Source of the DNA: CAJCJE01 sp963818685
GTDB taxonomy: Bacteria > Actinomycetota > Actinomycetes > Mycobacteriales > Pseudonocardiaceae
Length of the DNA stretch: 64,000 nt
NCBI GenBank assembly: GCA_963818685.1
Contig: CAWFTJ010000010.1
Span: 62,001-126,000 of the forward strand
Reading direction: 5' to 3'
A program made the translations under genes and the position numbers. The notes beneath the pieces were generated by a model. It was not told the origin of the DNA, searched no databases, and was given only the letters and a program-made list of their open reading frames with translations. Shown here in pieces: positions 19,586 through 27,934 of this stretch (positions are counted from its first letter, which is position 1; the number at the start of each line of letters is the position of its first letter).

Positions 19586-20551
19586 GTGTCCGTCAAAATC
19601 GGTATCGCACTTCCTGTCCGAGAGTTCGCCATTCTCGGTGCGAGCGACGCCGGGCCGTTGCTCGCGCTCGCCAGCGAGGTCGAGGAACTCGGGTTCGACT
19701 CGGTGTGGGTCGGTGATTCGTTCGTCGCGCGGCATCGGCTGGAACCGTTGACGCTGCTCGCCGCGATCGCCATGGTGACCAACGACATCACCATCGGCAC
19801 CGCGTCACTGACCGCCGTGCTGCGGGATCCGTTGGCTTCCGCGCACATCATGGTGACCCTCGACCAGATCAGCAAGGGCAGGCTCAAGCTCGGCATCGGA
19901 ACCGGGGCTCCCCTTCCGGTGCAGGCCGAGTACGACGCCGTGACGATGAGCTATCGCGAGCGTAGGGAACGGGTCGACGAAGCCGTGCGCGCCTGGAAGA
20001 ACGTGTGGCGCGGTGACCGGGAGACCAGTCTGGCCGGCAAGTACTTCAACCTGGACGGACTGCGCGAGCAGAGCGCGCCGGTCCAGGCGGGCGGGCCGGA
20101 TCTGTGGCTGGCCAGCAATGGCAAGCCGCTGGCGGTCGAGCGGACCGGTTCGCTCTACGACGGCTGGCTGCCGGTGCGTATCGACCCGGACGAATATCGC
20201 CAGTCGCTCAAGCAGATCCGGGAAACCGCGTGGGCCGCTGACCGCGACCCGGACAAGATCACGCCTGCCGTGTACGTCAACATCAACATCAACGACGACG
20301 CGGCGGTCGCCGAGGCCGGGCTGAACGACTACACCATGCGCTACAACGAACTGCCGCTGCCGGCGATGCTTCCATACCAGATCTACTGGGGCGGCTCCGC
20401 GCCGGACGTGGTGAAGTTCCTGCGCTCCTATGTCGAAGCGGGCGCCCGGCACATCGTGGTCCGGATCAGCTCCTTCAACGACTACCAACGGCACCTGCAC
20501 TCGATCGCGGAAACCGTCGTGCCCGCCGTGCACGCGATGGAGGTGGACTGA
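19586..20551 (+). CDS. LLM-class F420-dependent oxidoreductase
   Basis: A 321-residue TIM-barrel flavin/deazaflavin enzyme of the luciferase-like family. Strand 1 is KIGIALPV, followed by EELGFDSVWVGDSFV and the conserved LLAAIAMVTNDITIGTAS. DQISKGRLKLGIGTGA is the typical phosphate-binding part. Family members in actinomycetes mostly use coenzyme F420 for hydride transfer to ketones, aldehydes or unsaturated compounds. The GTG at 19586 has GGAGAG nine bases upstream. The SDR gene starts four bases after its stop, so the two are an operon. A second LLM enzyme lies just beyond it. F420 rather than FMN use is inferred from the subfamily look. Confidence 0.88.
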   Translation: MSVKIGIALPVREFAILGASDAGPLLALASEVEELGFDSVWVGDSFVARHRLEPLTLLAAIAMVTNDITIGTASLTAVLRDPLASAHIMVTLDQISKGRLKLGIGTGAPLPVQAEYDAVTMSYRERRERVDEAVRAWKNVWRGDRETSLAGKYFNLDGLREQSAPVQAGGPDLWLASNGKPLAVERTGSLYDGWLPVRIDPDEYRQSLKQIRETAWAADRDPDKITPAVYVNININDDAAVAEAGLNDYTMRYNELPLPAMLPYQIYWGGSAPDVVKFLRSYVEAGARHIVVRISSFNDYQRHLHSIAETVVPAVHAMEVD

Positions 20552-20555
20552 GAAC

Positions 20556-21305
20556 ATGCGGTTCAACGGAAAAGCCGTTCTGGTCACCGGCGGCGGCACC
20601 GGTATCGGCAGGGCCGCCGCGATCGCGTTCGCCAAGGAGGGCGCCAGTGTCGTCGTCGCAGGGCCGGACCTGGAACCCTTGCGCCAGACCGTGAAGGACA
20701 TCGAGTCGCGCCAGGGCAACGCAGGCTACCTGCTCGGCGACCTGACCAACGAGTCGGACGTCGAGAACGCGGTCAGCGCCACGGTCGAACAGTTCGGCGC
20801 GCTGGACATCGCGTTCAACAACGCGGGCCTGATGGTGCCCGGCCCACTCGCCGACATGGAGCGGCCAACCTGGGAGAAGGCGCTCTCGGTGGCCACCATG
20901 ACCTGGCTGTCCATGAAGCACGAGATCGCGCACATGCGCACCGCGGGCGGCGGCGTGATCGTGAACATGTCCTCGATCATCGGGACTCGCACGAGCATCC
21001 CGAACACCGGCGCGTACGGCGCGGCCAAGGCCGCGATCAGCTCGATCACCAAGACCATGGCGTTGGAGAACATCGGCACCGGTATCCGGATCAACAGCAT
21101 CAGCGCCGGACCGATCGCGACGCCGTTCTCGCTGATCCGGGGCGAGAACGAATCGCAGCAGGCGGCGCGGATGAAGACCGCACTGCCGATCGGCCGGGTC
21201 GGCAGCCTCGACGAGGTCGTCGGCACCGTGCTGTGGCTCGCCTCGGAGGACGCCGGGTTCGCGGTCGGCGCCGACATCGTCATTGACGGCGGCGCGACCG
21301 CATAG
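20556..21305 (+). CDS. SDR family oxidoreductase (FabG-like)
   Basis: A 249-residue classical SDR. It shows TGGGTGIGRAAA for cofactor binding, FNNAGLM, catalytic Ser in NMSSIIG and Tyr-Lys in YGAAKAA, and the C-terminal VGADIVIDGGATA typical of FabG-like enzymes. The ATG at 20556 is chosen because the upstream in-frame part overlaps the LLM gene and is not coding-like; only four bases separate the two genes. It may act on the same substrate as the LLM oxidoreductase upstream. A short open stretch following the stop (to 21377) reads like the tail of another lost gene. Confidence 0.9.
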   Translation: MRFNGKAVLVTGGGTGIGRAAAIAFAKEGASVVVAGPDLEPLRQTVKDIESRQGNAGYLLGDLTNESDVENAVSATVEQFGALDIAFNNAGLMVPGPLADMERPTWEKALSVATMTWLSMKHEIAHMRTAGGGVIVNMSSIIGTRTSIPNTGAYGAAKAAISSITKTMALENIGTGIRINSISAGPIATPFSLIRGENESQQAARMKTALPIGRVGSLDEVVGTVLWLASEDAGFAVGADIVIDGGATA

Positions 21306-21357
21306 CGGATCAGAACTCGGACGCGGCCGAGCTGCGCAGCATTCTGCGGCACGACGC

Positions 21358-21369
21358 CATGGAAATCGC
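21358..21369. repeat. single copy of the 12-mer CATGGAAATCGC
   Basis: This 12-mer is identical to one arm of the inverted repeat at 23885-23919. Here it lies 128 bases upstream of the second LLM oxidoreductase. It is also part of a short open frame ending ILRHDAMEIAA-stop, so it may be a remnant of coding sequence and not a regulatory site. Confidence 0.4.
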
Positions 21370-21483
21370 CGCCTAACCGGTTTTCGATATGTAGTCATCA
21401 CGAATGCTCAAAAAAGAGACTACGCGCCCCTTTCACGACCAAGCGCGGTCTGTACTTGTGATGGGACCAACGACCCAATCGAA

Positions 21484-21490
21484 AGAGGTG
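21484..21490 (+). promoter_or_regulatory. ribosome binding site that sets a TTG start
   Basis: AGAGGTG lies six bases upstream of TTG 21497. It favours this start for the following LLM oxidoreductase over the ATG at 21404, which has no such site. Confidence 0.55.
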
Positions 21491-21496
21491 TATACG

Positions 21497-22444
21497 TTGG
21501 CTATCAAGCACGGTGTGTTCCTGCCCCAGGGCTTCGCGCTGGAACTCGCCGGTCACCAGTACCCGGCGCAGGCGTACCAGGCATTGATCGAGGTGGCACG
21601 GACCGCGGACGAACTCGGCTACGAGACGGTGTGGGTGGCCGATCACCTCCACAACGCCATGAACACCCAGCACATGCTCTTCGAGTGCTGGACGACCTCG
21701 ACCGCCCTGCTCACCTCGACCGAGCGGATCAGGGTCGGCACTCTGGTGTGCGGCAACAACTACCGCAACCCGGCCCTACAGGCCAAGATGGCCTCCACCC
21801 TCGACGTGATCTCCGGCGGCCGGTTCACCTTCGGCACCGGCGCCGGCTACTGGGAATCCGACTACGTCGGCTACGGCTACGACTTCCCGGACGCGTCCGA
21901 GCGACTTCGTCAACTCGACGAGGCGCTGCAGATCATCCTGGCCATGTGGACCGAGAACGAGCCCAAGTTCGACGGCGAGTACTACCGGATCAAGGGTGCG
22001 ATCAACCAGCCCAAGGGTCTGCAGCAGCCGCACATCCCGCTGCTGATCGCCGGTGGCGGCGAGAAGGTGACACTCAAGCTGGTGGCCAAGTACGGCGACA
22101 TGTGCAACGTCTCCGGTGACCCGGCCACACTCGCCAAAAAGTTCACGGTGCTCAAGCGGCACTGCGAGACGGTGGGCCGCGACTACGACAGCATCCACAA
22201 GACCGCGCTGACCCTGTGCATCATCGCGGACACGGACGAGAAGGCCGCGCAACAGGTTCCGCCGTGGGCACCGACGGTCTACCCGGGCGACATCGCCGAG
22301 TACGGGTTGGTCGGCACCATGGACACCGTCCGCGAACGCGTCGCCACCTACGAGGCGTCCGGCGTCGACGAACTGGTGATCACGTTCACCGACGCGTTGC
22401 AGCTCGACACGATTCGCCGCTATGCGGCGGAGTTCCTGGATTAG
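21497..22444 (+). CDS. LLM-class F420-dependent oxidoreductase (second copy)
   Basis: A 315-residue luciferase-like TIM barrel from the TTG at 21497, giving MAIKHGVFLPQGF, the usual first strand. Conserved pieces are DELGYETVWVADHL, TERIRVGTLVCGNNYRNPAL and DVISGGRFTFGTGAGYW, followed by IPLLIAGGGEKVTLKLVAKY. This is the TIGR03560-like F420 subgroup in appearance (inference). The protein is only distantly similar to the LLM enzyme at 19586. An ATG at 21404 would add 31 residues that look unlike the family. Its stop is followed by a hairpin shared with the convergent NmrA gene. Confidence 0.88.
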   Translation: MAIKHGVFLPQGFALELAGHQYPAQAYQALIEVARTADELGYETVWVADHLHNAMNTQHMLFECWTTSTALLTSTERIRVGTLVCGNNYRNPALQAKMASTLDVISGGRFTFGTGAGYWESDYVGYGYDFPDASERLRQLDEALQIILAMWTENEPKFDGEYYRIKGAINQPKGLQQPHIPLLIAGGGEKVTLKLVAKYGDMCNVSGDPATLAKKFTVLKRHCETVGRDYDSIHKTALTLCIIADTDEKAAQQVPPWAPTVYPGDIAEYGLVGTMDTVRERVATYEASGVDELVITFTDALQLDTIRRYAAEFLD

Positions 22445-22463
22445 TCTGATTCGTCGTCTCATG

Positions 22464-22494
22464 CGCGGACCGCGCCCGTCCGGCGTGGTCCGCG
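22464..22494. terminator. GC-rich hairpin between convergent genes
   Basis: CGCGGACC and GGTCCGCG form an 8-base stem with a 15-base loop in the 63-base gap between two converging genes. There is no T-tract, so it is at most a bidirectional, GC-type terminator of the kind common in actinomycetes. Confidence 0.5.
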
Positions 22495-22507
22495 AACGGC
22501 ATCGCGG

Positions 22508-23377
22508 TCAGCGGAAGATGTCCACGTGGTCGGTCACCCACTGGTCGAAGGTCATCGGCGGCCTGCCGACCAGCTTCTCGAAGGTCGGCAACACCTTCTT
22601 GGCGTGCTGCCGGAACTCCTCGCGGGTCAGGTTGCCCAGCGTCGTCTCGACGACAAGGGCCTGCCGCCCGGCCTTGGCGGCGGCGTCGCGAGCGGTCGCG
22701 ATCGGGATCGCCACCAGTTTTAATTCCTTGCCCAGCGCGGCGCCGAGCTTTTCCACGCGTTGCCGCACGGTCAGCGCCTCGGGGCCGCCGAACCGGTAGG
22801 TCTTGCCCTCGTGCCCCGGTTCGAGCAGCGTGGTCACGGCGGCGGCCGCCACGTCACGCGGGTCGACAACGGCAACCTCGGTGTCGACCTCCGACCAGAA
22901 CACGGTCCCCTGTGCCTTGACCGGGCCGGCCCACAGGCGCGCGTTGGAGCTGAACTCGCCCGGCCGCAGGAACGTCCATGTCGGACCGCCCTGCCGCGCC
23001 CCGATCTGTCGGATGGCCCGCTCACCCGCCAGATGCCAGGTACTGACCAGATCGGTGAAGTCGTACTCGGCGCCGATGATGGACAGCTTGACCACGTGGC
23101 CGACGCCGGCCTCAGCCGCGGCCTGCGCCAGGTTGGCGTCGTGCAGCGGAGTTTCCGGGCCGCCACCGGAGAGCAGGAACACGCTGCGCACGCCGTCGAG
23201 CACCGCCGGCAGTGTCGCCGGCCGCCCCAGATCCCCCGCGACGAGTTCGACGCCGTCGCCGAGCGTTGGCGCCGTGTCCGGATGACGGGTCAGGGCACGA
23301 ACGGGCCGGGCCGCCTCAACCAACTGCCGCACCACCTCTCGGCCGACCGTGCCGGTCGCGCCGGTCACCAGAATCAT
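22508..23377 (-). CDS. NmrA/NAD(P)-binding atypical SDR
   Basis: A 289-residue atypical SDR. The N-terminus MILVTGATGTVGREVVRQLV is the NAD(P)-binding glycine motif (TGxxGxxG). ALTRHPD after strand 2 carries the Arg expected for NADP. There is no YxxxK catalytic pair, as usual for the NmrA/quinone reductase QorB-like group, whose members act as redox sensors or reductases. The ATG 23377 has GGGAGAG three bases upstream; the longer frame to 23500 is not coding-like. It lies 55 bases downstream of the SnoaL gene on the same strand, so the two probably form an operon. Confidence 0.88.
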   Translation of the reverse strand: MILVTGATGTVGREVVRQLVEAARPVRALTRHPDTAPTLGDGVELVAGDLGRPATLPAVLDGVRSVFLLSGGGPETPLHDANLAQAAAEAGVGHVVKLSIIGAEYDFTDLVSTWHLAGERAIRQIGARQGGPTWTFLRPGEFSSNARLWAGPVKAQGTVFWSEVDTEVAVVDPRDVAAAAVTTLLEPGHEGKTYRFGGPEALTVRQRVEKLGAALGKELKLVAIPIATARDAAAKAGRQALVVETTLGNLTREEFRQHAKKVLPTFEKLVGRPPMTFDQWVTDHVDIFR

Positions 23378-23432
23378 GGTCTCTCCCTCAAGAAGGGCAA
23401 CACTGCCGGTATGTGCCGGATGTCGCCGGCCG

Positions 23433-23864
23433 TCACTCACCCGGCAGCGTCTGGTCGGCGTTGCGAGTGTTCTGGTAGGCCGCGATCTTCCAGGCGTCAT
23501 CCTCCTTGGTGATCACCCAGGTGGCCCGCATGGCACGGTCGGCCGACGGCTCGGTCTCATCGGCGACGAGCACGCCGCCTTCGGTGATCACGACGGCGGT
23601 CTCGGGGGAAAGGAACCGCATGTCGACGATGTTCTGCAGCAGCGTGGTACCGCTGTGCGCCGTCTGGAACTGCCCGACGATCACCTTGCGGATGACCTCG
23701 CGCCCGGAGAAGTAGCGGTCGCCGGAGAGGATCATGCTGGCGTCCTCGGTGTACGCGTCGGCGAACCCGTGCGGGTCGTTGGCCGCCCACGAGGTGGCGA
23801 TGCCGTCCACGACGCCACGCACCGCGACGACAGCGGGCGCCTCCGCATCAATCTTGGTTGTCAC
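23433..23864 (-). CDS. SnoaL/DUF4440-like NTF2-fold protein
   Basis: A 143-residue single-domain protein of the NTF2 fold: VVDGIATSWAANDPHGFADA, then YTEDASMI, SGREVIRKVIVGQF and WVITKEDDAWKIAAYQNT. These are the hallmarks of the SgcJ/EcaC-type DUF4440 group. Function is unknown; relatives are found near oxidoreductases and polyketide genes. I use the GTG at 23864, preceded by GGGGAG nine bases upstream; an ATG-type start at 23951 would include the inverted repeat at 23885-23919 in coding sequence. It probably heads an operon with the NmrA gene and may be controlled by the MarR gene upstream. Confidence 0.82.
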   Translation of the reverse strand: MTTKIDAEAPAVVAVRGVVDGIATSWAANDPHGFADAYTEDASMILSGDRYFSGREVIRKVIVGQFQTAHSGTTLLQNIVDMRFLSPETAVVITEGGVLVADETEPSADRAMRATWVITKEDDAWKIAAYQNTRNADQTLPGE

Positions 23865-23884
23865 GTCGAGCCACTCCCCTACCT

Positions 23885-23919
23885 CATGGAAATCGCGTGT
23901 GCACACTGCGATTTCCATG
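23885..23919. promoter_or_regulatory. 35-bp inverted repeat upstream of the SnoaL gene
   Basis: CATGGAAATCGC (23885-23896) and GCGATTTCCATG (23908-23919) are perfect 12-base inverted arms. Between them is GTGTGCACAC, itself a palindrome, plus one T. It lies 20 bases upstream of the SnoaL start and just downstream of the MarR gene. It is a strong operator candidate, or could fold as a hairpin in the transcript. Confidence 0.65.
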
Positions 23920-23975
23920 GTGGCCGAGGAGGCAGAACACATCGTCCTCAATACTGCCGGCGATGATAATCCGGG

Positions 23976-24446
23976 TCAATCGGACGCCAACAGGTCCGCG
24001 AACAAGTCGTTGCCACGCCTGAGGTAGTCGATGATGACCTCAAGCTGCTCGTCGGTGTAGTCGTCGAGCACACTCGCGAACGCCGCGGCCGTGGGTTTGA
24101 ACAGCTCGACGACGCGGCGCAGCGGAGCGTCGTCGGCAAGCGGCTCGACCAGTACCTTGCGTCGATCGCCTGGATCACGGGTGCGCCGCAGATATCCTGC
24201 GCGCTCCAGCCGGTCGATCATGGCCGTGATCGCCCCACCCTTGCTCATCGCCATGGCCTCGGCGATCTGGCTCGGCGTCATCGGCCCGTCCAGGGTGAGC
24301 AGGCTCAGGCACTGCATGTCGGTCATGTTGAGCCCGACCCGCGTGGCGATCACCTGCAGGTTCGTGACGGTGCGCAGCACCTGAATCCGACTCTGCCGAT
24401 CAAGCGCGTCCACCAGCGCGTGTCGCCGGGTTGACCTGGAGACCAT
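23976..24446 (-). CDS. MarR-family transcriptional regulator (second)
   Basis: A 156-residue winged-helix regulator: dimerisation helix QSRIQVLRTVTNLQVIATRV, then LNMTDMQCLSLLTLDG, recognition helix AMAMSKGGAITAMIDRLERA and wing RDPGDRRKVLVEPL. The chosen ATG at 24446 overlaps, by two bases, the ATG of the divergent collapsed FAD monooxygenase. A GTG at 24488 with GAGG nine bases upstream is an alternative that would add 14 residues. It lies upstream of the SnoaL and NmrA genes on the same strand, and the inverted repeat at 23885 is its best candidate target. It probably also once controlled the FAD monooxygenase. Confidence 0.85.
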   Translation of the reverse strand: MVSRSTRRHALVDALDRQSRIQVLRTVTNLQVIATRVGLNMTDMQCLSLLTLDGPMTPSQIAEAMAMSKGGAITAMIDRLERAGYLRRTRDPGDRRKVLVEPLADDAPLRRVVELFKPTAAAFASVLDDYTDEQLEVIIDYLRRGNDLFADLLASD

Positions 24447-25220
24447 GCCAGTACTCATCGTCGGTGGCAGCCTGGTCGGCGTGAGCACCGCCCTGTTCCT
24501 CGGCCATCACGGGATCGCCTCGCTGGTCGTCGAGCGACACCTGGGCACGTCCATTCACCCGCGCGTGGCCAGCCTGACCGCATGCGCCATGGAGATCTTC
24601 CGCTCGGTCGACGCGGATGCGGCCATCCGCGCGGTCGAACCGGTCTTCCCGCAAGGCAGCCGGATCCCGCTGACCGAAAGCCTGGTCGCGGACGAAGCAG
24701 ACAACCTGATGCAGGACTTCGGCGCCTACTTCACGCCGGCCAGTCCCGTCCAGGGCAGCATGATCGCGCAGGACGTGCTCGAACCGGTCCTGCTCGCGGC
24801 GGCCAGGCGATCCGGCGCGGACGTGCGCCACCAGACCGACCTGGTCGACTTCAAGCCGGCATCGGACTTTTGTCCACTTACGACTCGGAACGCCGCCCGG
24901 TCGCCGACGCCACCGCGACGCAGGTGGCCAACCTGTCCGAACACAGCGCGACGAGGGCTCCAAGGGCATCACCGTCGACACGTTGGTGCTGGGCCGGGCG
25001 CACCGGACTGGCGCATCGCGGCGCACGGTCACCCGCTGACCAGCCACCAGATCGACCAAGCCCTCTGCGCCGCCTACGGAATCACCTCATCGGGCGCGAT
25101 GATCGTCCGCCCCGACGGTTCGTGGGCTGGCGCAGCAAAAACGGTTCCGCGAACGCACAATCCGAACTAGCTGACACGTTCGCCGCGCTGATGCACGGGA
25201 GAACTGGGAAACGATGGAAA
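24445..25220 (+). pseudogene. FAD-dependent aromatic monooxygenase, collapsed
   Basis: The first ~145 residues are an intact FAD-binding start of the PgaE/RdmE (phenol hydroxylase-like) group: VLIVGGSLVGVSTALFLGHH, ERHLGTSIHPRVASL and SPVQGSMIAQDVLEPVLLAA. The frame then jumps straight to a later segment (LLSTYDSERRPVADATATQV), so several hundred bases including the DG motif and GDAAH are missing. The C-terminal thioredoxin-like part follows in pieces in different frames (ITVDTLVLGRA, LCAAYGITSSGAMIVRPDG, FVGWRSKNGSANAQSELADT). This is one internal deletion plus at least two frameshifts. No functional protein is expected. The start region overlaps the divergent MarR gene. Confidence 0.8.
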
Positions 25221-25730
25221 CCCAACACTCGTATTCCGGATACGAAACCGAGAAACCTCGACCGACGCGCCCAGACATACCGGGAAAACATGCGCGACAC
25301 CGGCGGGAACCAGGGACCTCCTGCCCTGGCGGATCATCGGACGATACTCGGAGGCGGCCGATGCCGGCAAAGGCAAGCCTGGCGCGTTCATCCGGACGTG
25401 GTACGCATCCTGCCCTCTGACGACAACGAACTTTGCCGCGCTCAACCCGACGAAAGTACCAGGGCTCGCCGATTCAACATCCCGGTCATCCAGCATGGAA
25501 TGCTCGAACCGCCCCTGGCGGGGTACCCAACAGAACTGTTGCGTGACCCGACAACACCAGCCGCCCGCTACACACTGTGGCTACGGGGACACAGTGCGAG
25601 GGCCTGGATCCGCACTGCCGAGCCGCGCGGAAGCTCGCCGGCTACTTTGGTCACGAGAAAATCTCGGCGACACAGGTGGCTAACTGATCTTGGCTGTGAT
25701 CCATGATCAGCAGGCTCACCTGCGCGAACG
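25221..25730. other. gap between the collapsed monooxygenase and tRNA-Arg
   Basis: About 510 bases with no supportable gene. Short open frames exist on both strands, but none has recognisable motifs, a ribosome binding site or the third-position GC of real genes here. It is probably decayed coding sequence. I see no repeat, terminator or insertion-sequence end. Confidence 0.5.
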
Positions 25731-25803
25731 CGCCCCCGGCAGGACTCGAACCTGCGGCCAAGTGATTAGAAGTCACTCGCTCTATCCGCTGAGCTACGAG
25801 GGC
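25731..25803 (-). tRNA. tRNA-Arg (anticodon UCU)
   Basis: The minus strand gives a 73-base cloverleaf. The acceptor 5' strand GCCCTCG pairs with CGGGGGC (one T-G wobble), with discriminator G. The D arm includes GCTCAGCGGATAGAGC. The anticodon arm is AGTGA-CTTCTAA-TCACT with anticodon TCT, which reads AGA. The T arm is GCAGG-TTCGAGT-CCTGC. CCA is not encoded. It sits alone in an accessory region between a collapsed gene and an ECF sigma factor. tRNA 3' ends are frequent integration sites, but I see no second copy of the 3' end in the window. Confidence 0.97.
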
Positions 25804-26313
25804 TTGGGCAGGAGCCTTCGCGAGAACGCGAGTCGTCTCCCCTACTGGCTACATCGTCGAGCGGCGCCGTCTTGTTTCCGAATTTCCTCCGACGCCATCC
25901 AGTCGGGTGACCGACGCGACCCGATCACCGTCCATTCACGACGAAACATACCGGTCACAGCCTTGCGCCCGGTACGAGCCCGGACAGAACCGGACCGCCC
26001 CTGATCATGACATGCCCACATTGCGGTACCGGCAACAGGGAACCGAAGCGCGCGTCCGCGCGCGAATACCGTGCGGTAGATCACATCCGTGGTCCCGCTT
26101 CTCCCCGCATCCGAACCACCACGACGAGTGAACCGTCGTCAGTCAACAGCGAACGCCCAGGCACCAAGCGCCATAATCCAGCCAATCCGAGCAATGCGCA
26201 TAGCCCATCCGGGGCACCGGTTCGATGCTCCTCGTTGATCCGCCCGGCTCGACCGATTCCTTTCCGGGCCAAGTCCGGTCTGTAGTGGGTAGCCACCCGC
26301 GCGAGGAGCACCC
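25804..26313. other. gap between tRNA-Arg and an ECF sigma gene
   Basis: About 510 bases. It must contain the tRNA promoter (reading left) and the promoter of the sigma factor (reading right). Base composition is a little lower in GC and no open frame resembles a known protein. I see no clear repeats or paired -35/-10 boxes. Confidence 0.5.
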
Positions 26314-27291
26314 ATGGACCGGACCAGCACGAAATCCCACGACGCCGAGTTCATCAGCAGGACCGAGCCGTTCCGCCGGGAGCTGCTCGCGCACTGCTAC
26401 CGACTGCTGGGCTCGCTCGACGAGGCCGAGGACGTGGTCCAGGAGACCTACCTGCGCGCCTGGCGCTCGTACGGCGGGTTCGAGGAACGCTCCTCGGTGC
26501 GGGTGTGGCTGTATCGCATCGCCACCAACGCGTGCCTGACCGCGCTCGGCCACCACGGCAGGCGGGTACTGCCGGCCGGTCTCGGCGCGCCTGCCGATGA
26601 TCCGGACGCGCCGACACCCGAGGCAGGCCGGGAGGTCCGCTGGCTGGGCCCGCTGCCGGACGCGATGGTCGACCCCGCGACCATCGTGGCCGAGCGAGCC
26701 AGCCTCCGATTGGCACTGATTGCCAGTTTGCAGTACCTGCCACCTCGCCAACGCGCCGTGCTCATCCTGCGCGACGTGCTGGCGTTTTCCGCCAACGAGG
26801 CCGCTGCCGTCCTGGAGACCACCACGATGGCGGTGAAGAGCAGCCTGCAACGCGCGCGGGCCCGGCTGGACGAGGTGACACCCAGTGCCGAAGAACTCGT
26901 CGAGCCGACAGCCCCCGAGGTACAGGTCCTGCTCGCCGCGTACATCGCCGCGTTCGAGCACGCCGACGCGAGCATGCTCACCGAAGTGCTGCGCAAGGAC
27001 GCGACACTCGAACCGGTCGGCTCGACCACCTGGTTCGCGGGTAAGACGACCTGTCTGGGTTACCTCGTCCGGGTGATCGGCTCCCTCGGCGATTGGCGGA
27101 TGCTGCCCACCTCGGCGAATGGTCAGCCGGCCGCGGCCGCCTACCTGCGCGGCACCGACGGCCGCCACCACGCCTTCGGCATCGGCCTGCTCACCGTGAC
27201 CCGTACACACATCACCGGTATCACCGCGTTCGCCGATCCGAGACTGCTGATCAAATCTGGCTTCCCGGCCATCGTGACCTCGGCATCCTGA
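26314..27291 (+). CDS. ECF sigma factor, SigG-like with SnoaL-type C-terminal domain (second copy)
   Basis: A 325-residue paralogue of the sigma factor at 18464. It has the same layout: region 2 (LLAHCYRLLGSLDEAEDVVQ, then VWLYRIATNACL), region 4 (QYLPPRQRAVLILRDVLAFS, then SSLQRARARL) and a SnoaL-like domain (VLLAAYIAAFEHADASMLTE). The ATG at 26314 has GAGGAG seven bases upstream. It stands alone on its strand; the convergent TetR gene ends 17 bases after it. No anti-sigma gene is adjacent. Self-regulation by the C-terminal domain is the family expectation. Confidence 0.92.
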   Translation: MDRTSTKSHDAEFISRTEPFRRELLAHCYRLLGSLDEAEDVVQETYLRAWRSYGGFEERSSVRVWLYRIATNACLTALGHHGRRVLPAGLGAPADDPDAPTPEAGREVRWLGPLPDAMVDPATIVAERASLRLALIASLQYLPPRQRAVLILRDVLAFSANEAAAVLETTTMAVKSSLQRARARLDEVTPSAEELVEPTAPEVQVLLAAYIAAFEHADASMLTEVLRKDATLEPVGSTTWFAGKTTCLGYLVRVIGSLGDWRMLPTSANGQPAAAAYLRGTDGRHHAFGIGLLTVTRTHITGITAFADPRLLIKSGFPAIVTSAS

Positions 27292-27308
27292 CAGTCCATG
27301 GCGGGCAC

Positions 27309-27905
27309 TCAGTCGGCGGTGGCACCAGCGCCGTAGTCGCCCCAGCCGTCGGCCAGCAGATCGAAGATGGTGTCGACGGCCTGCTCCGGGTCCTCCGCCC
27401 ACCCCGCCAGCGAGTGCGCGTCGATCGCGTACCTGGCCAGTGCCCGCACCTTCACGTCCCGTGCGTCCGTGCCGACCTCGGCGGCGATGACCTCTGCCAA
27501 CGCCTCCTCGTGCCGCAGCCACATCCGATCGGCGTACTCCCGCAACGCACGTGACCGGTTGACCAGCCGTAACAGCTGCTGCAACAGCTCCCGCTCGGCC
27601 GGGCTGTGGTCGTGCAGGGACTTCAGGTGCGCGCGCAGCGCGTCCAGGATCGACTGCCCGGCTGGCCGGTCCCGAACCGCCGCGACCAGCGCTTCCCGCT
27701 GGGACGCGTCCTGATCGAAGACCAAGCTCTCCTTGCCCTCGGGAAAGTGCTTGAACAGCGTGGTCACCGAGACGTCCGCGGCCTCGGCCACCTCGGTCAC
27801 GGTCACCTCGTCGTAGCCACGCTCGCTGAACAGTCGCATCGCCGCGTCGGCGAGCGCGGTGCGCGTCTGGGCCTTCTTGCGCTCTCGGCGCCCCGGTTGG
27901 GTCAC
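27309..27905 (-). CDS. TetR-family transcriptional regulator
   Basis: A 198-residue regulator. The helix-turn-helix covers residues ~10-57 (RTALADAAMRLFSERGYDEV, then VTEVAEAADVSVTTLFKHFP), and the C-terminal ligand-binding domain is variable and helical. The region upstream, towards the TetX-like monooxygenase, contains GCACAAT (27935) and ATTGTGC (27969) as inverted arms, with GCAATTGC between them. The divergent monooxygenase is therefore the natural target, a standard arrangement for flavin monooxygenases that inactivate or tailor small aromatic compounds. The start codon is ATG. Confidence 0.88.
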   Translation of the reverse strand: MTQPGRRERKKAQTRTALADAAMRLFSERGYDEVTVTEVAEAADVSVTTLFKHFPEGKESLVFDQDASQREALVAAVRDRPAGQSILDALRAHLKSLHDHSPAERELLQQLLRLVNRSRALREYADRMWLRHEEALAEVIAAEVGTDARDVKVRALARYAIDAHSLAGWAEDPEQAVDTIFDLLADGWGDYGAGATAD

Positions 27906-27934
27906 TCGGACAGCCTAACGAACCAGGTTGAGGC

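Noticed and set aside
25731..25803. tRNA-Arg as attachment site of an integrated element
   Set aside because: No duplicate of the tRNA 3' end, no integrase and no phage or conjugation genes were seen within the window.
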